From Hyaloperonospora brassicae (taxonomy: Eukaryota > Oomycota > Peronosporomycetes > Peronosporales > Peronosporaceae): DNA of 64,000 bases. The stretch spans positions 36,301 to 100,300 of the forward strand of contig CANTFL010000490.1 in NCBI GenBank assembly GCA_947650285.1. The letters run 5' to 3'. This document shows positions 35,901-42,874 of the stretch, piece after piece. Under the pieces are notes generated by a model. The model saw nothing but the letters and a program-made list of their open reading frames with translations. It was not told where the DNA came from and made no database searches. Every line of letters begins with the position of its first letter. Position 1 is the first letter of the stretch. The position numbers and the translations under genes are program-made.

Positions 35901-36249
35901 AACAAGCGGCCATCGTGGAAGGGAAAAGACTTACCTCACGGTAAGTCGTGACTTTTACTGGCCCCGCCAGTATCAGTTTGTTCGCAAGTATATACGTGCT
36001 TGCGAAGTTTGTCAACGGGTGAAGCCTAGTCCTTCATCCCGTGCGCCATTGCAGCCTCTGCCTGTTCCGACAGAGTGCTGGCAGTCCGTTTCAATGGACT
36101 TCGTCTTCGGGTTTCCCGAAGACGCTCACAAGAATAATGGTATTCTTGTGTTTGTAGACCGATTCAGCAAGATGGTCCATCTTGCTGTTGTCCCTGAGTC
36201 AATAAAGGCTCAAGGTTGTGCTCGTGTCTTTTTTAGACACGGTCTTTAG
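32965..36249 (+). CDS. pol part 1: protease, RT, RNase H, integrase N-terminus
   Basis: A 1094-codon frame. The aspartic protease has VDCGAS with its catalytic Asp at residue 40. RT includes the block around MPQGLSNAPATF and the catalytic YFDD at 597-600 (34,753-34,764). RNase H starts CDASDF (Asp 752) and includes KELLAMK and YTDH. The integrase zinc domain has H...H and CEVC (Cys 1013 and 1016), and the first catalytic Asp lies in SMDFVFG (residue 1045). The frame stops at 36,249 just after a run of six T at about 36,229-36,234. Copy 1 reads VFIDT without a break here, so one extra T is the likely cause. The rest of integrase follows in the next frame. The start is the first Met in the frame; gag-pol expression may use another route. 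Confidence 0.92.
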   Translation: MTKVAPDTQSLCVSAPGDDISLITLKLEATNDLSLRAVVDCGASNNFVRRQSLEGRRLKFVEGDIPLTRMTVRLATGASITVEKRVVGIHYTLEGEQYDDDFIVLDLDDKFDVILGLPWLRKYDPRVSWQHRFVKMPAACSSDGHLMNILERPQACGCSASECDGLTCGTVVSTTAQDHSVVDHYTVEQAPGGCTEVQAAPKVHHSNKSSGPGHGCMPSGQHLRRKKSVAPKGQHGHPRSTGESTVEDRFLTVVAQPQSEDFEGISPHVLEEGIPQESLADRLGPQQPVEASSQEETETLNVLVNDGSSVGAYTLDLIVPPKLTSEITQLPTLEPKRFLRDLRSGKVKQICILVTEDEYVTDIRSATVFAENERALSSSSMDESVLDEKTRIERYASQSWESLHTNPLYKDLIEFSDVFPESVPCELPKDKGTRHEIELKPGSKYCVMKQWPLPCEQVLAIDKFFADRLAAGHVRESTSPHSSPTFCVRKATGGWRIVHAFNKLNAATVPAQTPIPRKDVIIDGMSKSTIFSSMDLMDGFYQILMRERDVPFTAVSTPSGMLWEWLVMPQGLSNAPATFNRCVTNLLRPVRYFAPSYFDDVFVHSRAMDGKTDVGVHRTHVRQVLQLMRKHKLYANLKKCIFAASEIPLLGCIVGKHGVRPDPEKIKAITDWPVPVDVKGLRKFLGLAAYLHKYSRNYAEMTVHLSCLLKKNVKWSWNAECQRSFEGIKRSLMQSPILAIADQDRPFHVVCDASDFAIGCALMQFDADGAERVICYQSRQLQAAERNYPVHDKELLAMKYTLAKFCVYLLGDRPFIVYTDHASLRTAVNSPHLSQRMARWLSFFAEYNFSVEYKPGRLNVVADALSRRPDFEPDAQSNSEDKPTVATLSVSVPSSSLLDDVRKAYAEDKDLLRLMDHLVNPSSKSMRDLPALYRSSSDRYSTRNGLLYYTAVADDTPRVVVPAYHDLRLRIMYECHDAPTSGHRGREKTYLTVSRDFYWPRQYQFVRKYIRACEVCQRVKPSPSSRAPLQPLPVPTECWQSVSMDFVFGFPEDAHKNNGILVFVDRFSKMVHLAVVPESIKAQGCARVFFRHGL

Positions 36250-37711
36250 ACTCCACGGGTTACCCCGTGAACTCGTATCCGACCGTGACCCTCGGTTCAC
36301 GGCGGAATTTTGGCAAACCGTGTTCCGTACTCTCGGAACACGATTGAAGATGTCCACTTCTGACCATCCAGAAACAGATGGTCAGACGGAACGTGCGAAC
36401 CGTGTCCTTGAAGAGATTCTTCGAGGATATGTCCACTCGTTTCCGAGTTGGAGCGAATTCCTACCCATGGTGGAATTCGCCATCAATAATTCGGTGCATG
36501 CTTCAATACAACACACACCGTTTTACGTGAATGGCCTACGCCATCCACGAGTGCCCACCCTTATAGAGTGTAACTCTTGGATAAGGGGGGGAGGGACTCG
36601 CTCGAGCAAAAACCGTTTTGGCTCTTGCTCATCACGTGTCGACGCAAACGTCGTCACGTATGATGCCGATGTCGATCAAGTCGACATCGATGAAGAAGAT
36701 CATCTCAATAATAGCGAAGACGCTATTATTGATTCGGATGATGATGACGATGCTGGTATATTCAGCATCGCCAACGATTATGTCAGCGAGGAAGAAGACA
36801 ACCTCGCTGAAGAAGAGAGCAATCTCTTAGCAGTGCGCACGAAGCGCACTGCCAGACAAAACAAAGCGTCAGCAGAGAACTTCCTGCTGAATCGAGAAGC
36901 GGTAGTCCGTTTCGTTCAGGACTCCATCGCAAATGCGGTGGACCGTCAGAAACGGAACGCAGACAAGAATGGAAGAGCAAATGTTCTTTCATTTAAGGTT
37001 AATGACCTAGTACTACTGTCAACGGTAAACCTACCTGGACATGCAGTCACTAGTGTCGGCAGTAGCAAACTACTGCCGAAATACATTGGGCGATTTCGAG
37101 TGTTGCATCGCAAGGGCAATGCATACACACTCGAATTACCACGTAGGATGCGCACGCATCCTACGTTTTACGTGGGGAGGCTTAGGTCGTACTGTCAGTA
37201 CGAGCCTTCTTCTTCCGATGAAGATAGCCCCCACGTTCAAGAACATCCATCAAGTTCTTGCGTTCGCGCTCCAGACGATCCGTCTGGTCGCGCAGATATG
37301 ATACCTCGGTATTCAACCGAGATATCTCCCCGCGAGCTGTCGCCAGCTCGCCAAATAGGGAGCGGACATCCCGCTCGACCTGAAGCTGCGCCGTGGCATA
37401 ATCGGCGCGATCCCTCGCCCGATCAGCCTCGTGACCATTGCGGTTCTTCCGCACGGTATCGGTCAAAGCGTAACGCCGATCGCGCTCGTGCTTCAAGTCA
37501 TCGCGCAATTCATCGATTGCGCGATCCATCTCGTAAGGGTCGAGATGGTGAACAGAATCATCTGGAGGAGGTCTTTCCTCCTCCACCACATCCTTTGGTG
37601 GATGCTCACGGTGATCAACGCTTTCTAGTGGAGCGTATCTTGAATCACCGTGACGATTCAGGATCAAGGACGAGCTACCTCGTCCAGTGGCGGGGGTATC
37701 CACCCTCTTGA
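36218..37711 (+). CDS. pol part 2: integrase core, acidic linker, GPY-like region, half chromodomain
   Basis: It continues the integrase after a one-base frame change. The second catalytic Asp is in [13 protein letters not shown] and the Glu in the [13 protein letters not shown] block. A strongly acidic linker rich in Asp/Glu occupies about 36,655-36,820, an unusual insertion between the integrase core and the region [11 protein letters not shown]...[12 protein letters not shown], which resembles the GPY/F C-terminal domain. The protein ends in [10 protein letters not shown]...[11 protein letters not shown], the first half of a chromodomain. After the TGA at 37,709 the same frame continues [13 protein letters not shown], the expected second half. 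From 37,182 on, the sequence also encodes the antisense protein on the other strand. Chromodomains typically steer insertion to marked chromatin, which could matter for its place beside a satellite. Confidence 0.9.
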   Translation: MLVSFLDTVFRLHGLPRELVSDRDPRFTAEFWQTVFRTLGTRLKMSTSDHPETDGQTERANRVLEEILRGYVHSFPSWSEFLPMVEFAINNSVHASIQHTPFYVNGLRHPRVPTLIECNSWIRGGGTRSSKNRFGSCSSRVDANVVTYDADVDQVDIDEEDHLNNSEDAIIDSDDDDDAGIFSIANDYVSEEEDNLAEEESNLLAVRTKRTARQNKASAENFLLNREAVVRFVQDSIANAVDRQKRNADKNGRANVLSFKVNDLVLLSTVNLPGHAVTSVGSSKLLPKYIGRFRVLHRKGNAYTLELPRRMRTHPTFYVGRLRSYCQYEPSSSDEDSPHVQEHPSSSCVRAPDDPSGRADMIPRYSTEISPRELSPARQIGSGHPARPEAAPWHNRRDPSPDQPRDHCGSSARYRSKRNADRARASSHRAIHRLRDPSRKGRDGEQNHLEEVFPPPPHPLVDAHGDQRFLVERILNHRDDSGSRTSYLVQWRGYPPS

Positions 37712-38788
37712 AACAGCTGGGAGCCCCGCTCTCAGCTGTTGATGGATGTTGAAGGTCTCGTCCACCAGTATGACGAGACCCATCCGATGAGTCCTGTGGC
37801 CCATCGGTAAACACGCGCCCTAGGCGCTTGTAGACGGATTGCAAGTTTGCAATCGCGTCACGCATCTCCTCCGAGAGATGTGCCCTTCCCCAGGGCGAAT
37901 TTAGGGAGTACACATCCCTATGTGCACGCTGCGAGTTGTCAACACAACTCGCACAAGGGTCTCCCCATGTGAGGCAAGGAATGCCTGCCTCACTCGATAA
38001 ACAATGCAACCGGTACCTAGCACCGGTTGGCGTTCGCCGTTCGAACCTGACGCGTGTCGCCTCAAGTTTCTTGAGCCACCCTTCTCGTCCAAAATTCTTT
38101 ACGTTTTGGACGAACGCGTTCCACGCAGCCAAAAGCGATGTTTTGTCACGCTTTTGGTTGCTGTTGTACCATCGATGTCTAAGAAAGACATCGAGATAAA
38201 AATCTTCTTCAGCGCGAAAGTTCTTCGCGCTGGAACTCAAGCCGTGAAGCTCGGTTGCATCAAATAAGGGTATTCGATGGTGTTGGCCTGTCTCGTGAGA
38301 CAGGCTATTGATGAGTTGTTCGGGCAAACGCCACGGCTTCAACTCATCACGCTTCACAGTGGTACCCTTGTCGGTACCACGGCTCCCAGATTGACGACGG
38401 CTCGCCCCATCGTCATCACGCTCGTGCGAAGACGCACGAGCCGGCGGTGGTGAAGAATAGAGCTCACCACCCTGATCATCATCATCATCACTGCCGAACA
38501 GACTGTGATGCAAATCACGAGTCCGTTCGTTCGGCAGTGGTCTTGGCGAATACTGAGGCGTCGCCGGTGAGCGAGACGCCTCTGGAGCATTGCCCGAGTC
38601 AGACACGTCTGACTCGCCAGAGTAGATGACCTCTACATCAGGGTCATCGTGCGCACGCGGTGTGATACGCGTGCACCTGCAGCACCTGTTGCTGCAGGCG
38701 AAGAAGGGGCGGCAGACGACGAAGCGTCTGCCGCAGAGGCTTGCACAGCACCAGGCTGTGTGGGTCTTGAGTCACCTCGCATAGACAT
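37182..38788 (-). CDS. Antisense ORF protein of the gypsy element, coiled-coil C-terminus
   Basis: The minus strand is open for 474 codons from 38,606 to 37,182. Comparison with copy 3 suggests the original start is the ATG at 38,786-38,788 (opening MSMRGDS), with one frame change near 38,650. The protein has a Ser/Ala/Pro-rich and acidic N-terminal third with an Asp run, a central conserved part (FLRHRWYN, then PTGARYRLH at about 38,006-38,035, then a Cys-rich [12 protein letters not shown] segment), a charged Pro-rich linker, and from about 37,500 down a heptad-like Leu/Arg/Glu stretch ending in a basic KKKAR tail. Its last 530 bp overlap pol in antisense. All three gypsy copies here keep these motifs. 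Its function is unknown. Antisense genes are known in some plant gypsy lineages and in HTLV (HBZ); a similar regulatory role is only a guess. Confidence 0.8.
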
Positions 38789-38905
38789 GTTAACTATGCG
38801 AGGTCAAGCGGAAAGTGAATGGAACGGACCCAACAAGTGCTCCCTGTCCCAATGGTGGCCAACGGGTGGCCTCCATGTTTTCGATAGTCACACGGTGACT
38901 ATCAG

Positions 38906-38918
38906 TTAAGGGGGGTGA
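38906..38918 (+). promoter_or_regulatory. Polypurine tract
   Basis: A purine run, AAGGGGGGTGA, lies directly before the 3' LTR start at 38,919. This is the expected plus-strand primer site for reverse transcription. Confidence 0.8.
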
Positions 38919-39309
38919 TGTAACGGGGCAGCCCGTTACATGAAATTGTCACTTTAAGGAAAGTGACAATAAAGAATATAAAGATGGATATTCTTTAAAA
39001 CAATATCACCAAAGTGGTGATATTAAAGGGTCGACCAAAGGGTCTGTTCATTGGTTGATATCGTGATGATATCAACCCACCAATCGCCGCAAGACGCGCG
39101 CAATGAGTGGTGACGAGACGTCACCATACATGCAGTTATATTAGTATAATTGAATTAAGTCAAACGAAGAGACAGTAGTTTAAAGACTTAATTTATTAAT
39201 ATAACAGTTCTACTTTTACCCTACCTACGCTTCCTCGCTTGCCACGTGTACGTCTGTCGGGGCACTCAAAACCCTTGCGTTAAGTTACGCAAGGGTGTGC
39301 CCCGTTACA
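38919..39309 (+). repeat. 3' LTR (391 bp)
   Basis: Same length and ends as the 5' LTR, with one base different by eye. Its antisense strand is the natural place for a promoter driving the antisense ORF, whose start lies about 130 bp away. Confidence 0.95.
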
Positions 39310-39314
39310 ACGCA
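39310..39314. repeat. Target-site duplication, right (ACGCA)
   Basis: ACGCA repeats the left flank. Removing the element restores GTGTAGGCGACGCAAGTGTA, which reads as satellite monomers, so the insertion hit the last units of the array. Confidence 0.9.
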
Positions 39315-40019
39315 AGTGTAGTGCAGAATTGTGATAAAATCGAATGAAATGTTCGTCAATTTTTTTGTATCATAACTAGGGAAGGACAGAGAGCCAATTA
39401 AATTGGCTCTGCGATATTCCAAAAGAGATATATCAATACAGAGCATAATTTTGAGTATAAGACATGCGTACATCCACGTTTCACGCGCGGGGTCGAAAAT
39501 GCCTGTCGTCGAACCTGGAGAGGCATAGCTTGTAGAGGTTTCCACCGATAGCGCCAATAGAATAAAAAATCCCTGGGTGGGCAACACTAGCTGCAATCAA
39601 AAGAAAGAGAATGTTCGACGACGAGTCAGTGCTCAACAGCCGGTACGGTTTAAGTCTTGTCCAGTGGCAAGCCGGTGACCCAATTGACGTCACTGCTTAA
39701 AGTCTTGTCGAACGACAAGCCGGTGGGTCTCGGTCGAGGGAAATATAATTCTTCTATTCGGGCTTACACTGCGCCCGGTAACCGGTAAAAACGCGTAAGG
39801 TGTCAGTTTCCATCCTTTGGTATGAAATCACAGGTAGTGAAAGGTTTACAAGCTGCTGAGCTCAGGCAAACTCAATGAGGAATCATTTGTAAGGAATCGG
39901 TTAGACATGAGCCACAACTGAACCCCAAAGGTGAAAATCGCGAGAAATTATCCAAGCGTATCAACCCGTATCTCCGACAAAGCTCGGCGATTGTTGTGTT
40001 CGTACGTGAAGGCTATTGT
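39315..40019. other. No gene; paired short repeats with hairpins
   Basis: The last satellite-like bases end by about 39,325. Two related blocks beginning AAGTCTTGTC and ending CAAGCCGGTG occur at about 39,651-39,675 and 39,699-39,725, each able to fold on itself. A minus-strand ORF of 103 codons (39,285-39,596) starts in the LTR edge and shows no known motif. The rest has no recognised content. Confidence 0.5.
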
Positions 40020-40343
40020 ATTATAGATTTAACTAACTACTATACCGCAACTTCAACCAAATTAATCACCAATTGCTGCTGGACGATAGCAATGGGTGGG
40101 GATCGAGAGAACCACATAGGAGATGGTGCTTATATGTAGTTAGATCAAGACAAAGATGGTTTGGTATAGACACTTAACTAAATTCAATACATTTCTACCT
40201 TACCGTAAAAAAAAGCTTCCGAATTTGTTTACTTCCCCTTTGCTTTATCACACTACGTGTACATGTCGTAGGGAGCACGCAGGTTTGTGTTTCATTAACA
40301 CAAGGTCTTACCAGTCACCCGGTAAGAGCGTGTCCCAATACAA
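40020..40343 (+). repeat. Degenerate solo LTR of the gypsy family
   Basis: Blocks matching the copy-1 LTR occur in order: AATTGCTGCTGGACGATAGC (compare AATCGCTGCTGGATGTGCGC), CAATGGGTGG, CACATAGGA, TAGTTAGA, then a TACGTGTACATGTCG stretch. The end GCGTGTCCCAATACA resembles GTGTGCCCCGTTACA. The start is uncertain and may lie up to 100 bp earlier. No PBS or gag follows, so it is probably a solo LTR or a deletion relic. Confidence 0.6.
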
Positions 40344-40554
40344 ATTCCATGCGTTTTGCGTATGTAAGTGCGGCTCTGACATTAAATAGATGGTAATGAA
40401 TTATTGCACGTGTAAAGCATCAATATAATTTAATGATTACATACATGTAGCTAAGCAATGCCGTCTCTTTCATTGCCATGCAGATGACGTGCAATGTAAA
40501 TATTGTTTTGACGTATAATATTCAGCTATAGCACCAATTTTCAGGAGGTGATAT

Positions 40555-40987
40555 CATAACGGGGCACTGCTTACCTCGTGCCGGTTAACCAGTACGAAGT
40601 CTACTTCACTGACAACCGTGAATCTTCGTGCTCTGCTAGGTGTAAGCACAACCCAGAGAAAGGATTAAACAAATAGGGCAAGGCTTTAGTTATCGAAAAA
40701 GTAGAACTGTTATTAAATTCAATTAAGTCCAATATATATTCTCTGTTTTTACCTGACCCATTTGTTAACATACCTAATCGTATGATGACGCCTACCCACC
40801 ACCTATTGCGCGCGTATAGCAGCAATTGATGGGTTACTCTTATTCCAATGTTAACCATGAGTAGACATTTGGGTCATCTCAACAATATTACTATAATCAG
40901 TGATATTATAGAAAGAAAATTCAACCTAGTATTTTTAATTACAATTCCGCCAAATGGTAATTTCATGGAACAGGCCTACCCGTTACA
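40555..40987 (-). repeat. 3' LTR of gypsy copy 3
   Basis: On the plus strand it runs from ATAACGGGGCAC to CCCGTTACA, matching the reversed LTR ends. Internal matches to the young LTR include AAGTAGAACTGTTAT near 40,699 and CACCACCTATTGCGCGCGTA near 40,797. The complement of a purine tract, TCACCACCCTAGC, follows at 40,988. Confidence 0.75.
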
Positions 40988-41116
40988 TCACCACCCTAGC
41001 TAATAGTAACATTGTGACTATCGAAACTTGGTGACCACGCGTTGGACAATATTGGGACAGGGATACACTTGTTTTGTCAGATCCATTTATATTTGACGTT
41101 GCGTTAAATAATTACC

Positions 41117-42668
41117 ATGTCTACGCGAGGTGACTCAAATTGTGCACAGAATGTTGCTGCACAAGCCTTCACGGTAGCCTATTTGTTCTCTGCTACTTAT
41201 TCTATTCCCGCAGCACCTGTTACCGCTGGTGCACATGGTAACACACCACGAGCTAGTGACTTCGGATTGGAAGTTATCTACCTGGGAAGTTAGACGTGTC
41301 TGACTCGGGTAGGACGTCAGAGGCATCCCGATCACCGGGGATGCTTCTTCCTGAGCCTTCCTCAAATGCACTTACGAACGAACGAAATCAAGACTTTCGT
41401 CACAGCCTGTTCAACATTGATGAAGATTATAGTGGTGAGTATGATAGTCATCACCACAGCCAACTCGTAAGTCTTCGCACGAGCGTGTCGACAATAGCGC
41501 AAGCCGTCGTCACCCTGGTATTCGTGGTGCCGAAGATGGTACTACGTTGAAGCGTGGTGAGCTGAAGCCGTGTCTCTTGCTCGAACAAATCATTAATGAA
41601 TTATATTACGATACAAGCCAGCACAACCAAATTTTATTTTTTAATGCGACCAAGATTCATAGCGTATCCCCCAGCGCGAGCAACTTCCGCACCTAAAAAA
41701 GTCTTTTGTCTCGATGCTTTTCTGAAGCATCGATGGTACAACATCAACTGAAAGAGTGACGAGATAGATTATTTCGCGGGATGATACGCGTTCATTTAAT
41801 ATTTCAAAACTATTGGGCGTGAAGCGTGATTCCAAATCTTGAGGCAGTACGCCTTAAGTTATATAATTAAACTCCAACCGGTGCAAGGTACCGACTGCAT
41901 CGACCATAGCGTGAAGCAGGCATTCCCAGCCTCACATGGACTGACACTGGTGCGAGTTGTACAAACAACTCGCAGCGTGCACAAAAGAAAGTTTTTCCCT
42001 TGGTTCTCGCTGGGATAGGGCTCACATCTCGGCTGAGATGCCTGACGCGAATACGAATCTGCGATCCTTATGCCAGCATTGAAAGCGCTTGTTTATCTAT
42101 GGGCTTGAGGACGCATCAAATTTGTCTCATCATGCTGTCGGACGAGACCCTCAACAATCGCTATCATATCAAATTGATGCTCTCAGATATCATGCGAGGG
42201 TGGATATCCTTGTTAGCAGACAAGGTAACTAGTCCGCCCCCCGTTTTTTACACAACGGATCAAGATACACCCCACGCGAAAGTGTCGACGACCGTGGGAG
42301 TCTACCAGTGGCTCAGGGTAAGGTGGAAAGATAAGGTCCGACTCAGTCGTCGAGTCTGCAGGAGATTTGCGAGCGCAATGAACGCGTCCTGACCGAGGTA
42401 TAGATGACGCAGATCACGAGTAAATTCGTCAGCATGACTTGCTAACGACCATGCGATGCCTACGTACCGATCGAATGAAAGACCTATTGAACTTTCCGCT
42501 CGAGCGAACATTAGATCCGTGTCCTGCGCGACGAGGCGGCGGCTCGTCACGAGACTGAGTTGTTTAAGGACTAACACGAAAGTATGGTCAGGTAACACAA
42601 AATCCTTTGAGGATCCTGGAGCGTGCCGGCTGTATCCATCCGTTATCCGAAGAGGCCTCAACCTTATA
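41117..42668 (+). pseudogene. Antisense gene relic of gypsy copy 3
   Basis: The ATG at 41,117 opens MSTRGDS, matching MSMRGDS of the young copy. After a stop near 41,292 the next frame gives MSDSGRTSEASRSP, matching [14 protein letters not shown]. Further matches are KRGELKP (about 41,556), FLKHRWYN (about 41,727-41,750), PTGARYRLH (41,874-41,900), SRYTPRESVDDR (about 42,263-42,297) and a C-terminal block near 42,600-42,640. Stops and shifts break it, so it is dead. It fixes the ancestral start of this gene and shows protein-level conservation. Confidence 0.75.
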
Positions 42669-42874
42669 GAACGGGGGGGAGACGCCCAACATTGAATGTA
42701 GGATGGGTGTGTGTCCTAAGAGGCATCTCAATAGTGTATGGACTGCCTTGGCAGTGCAGTTCAAGAAAAATACCCCTATATTTGAAGGCATAAATTTACT
42801 AAATAATACTGGTGATTGCATGTCTGAATAATGTTATCGATATCAGTTGTACGAGGTCGTTAACAATAAATTGA

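Larger units (their letters stand above)
31324..39309 (+). mobile_element. Ty3/gypsy copy 2, young 7986-bp chromodomain-type element
   Basis: It has two 391-bp LTRs differing at one base by eye, a PBS, a purine tract and ACGCA duplications. Gene order is gag, then protease-RT-RNase H-integrase, the Ty3/gypsy order, with a half chromodomain at the C-terminus. An antisense gene lies between pol and the 3' LTR. Near-identical LTRs mean a very recent insertion. Even so, gag and pol each need one base corrected to read through, so this copy is either newly dead or carries assembly errors. The whole element is crowded with short inverted repeats. Confidence 0.95.
40555..42870 (-). mobile_element. 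Ty3/gypsy copy 3, inverted 3' fragment
   Basis: Minus orientation: LTR (40,555-40,987), purine tract complement, antisense gene relic (on the plus strand here) and part of the pol C-terminus up to about 42,870. There the sequence switches to a copia relic. The 5' two thirds of the element are missing. Confidence 0.75.

Noticed and set aside
36225..36240. Programmed frameshift at the T6 run in pol
   Set aside because: The break lies inside integrase, not at a gag-pol border, and copy 1 reads straight through; an extra T is the simpler cause.
40540..40570. Plus-strand polypurine tract plus LTR start (GGAGGTGAT then TAACGGGGCA)
   Set aside because: Internal LTR blocks show that the 40,555-40,987 LTR is in minus orientation; the purine match is probably chance.
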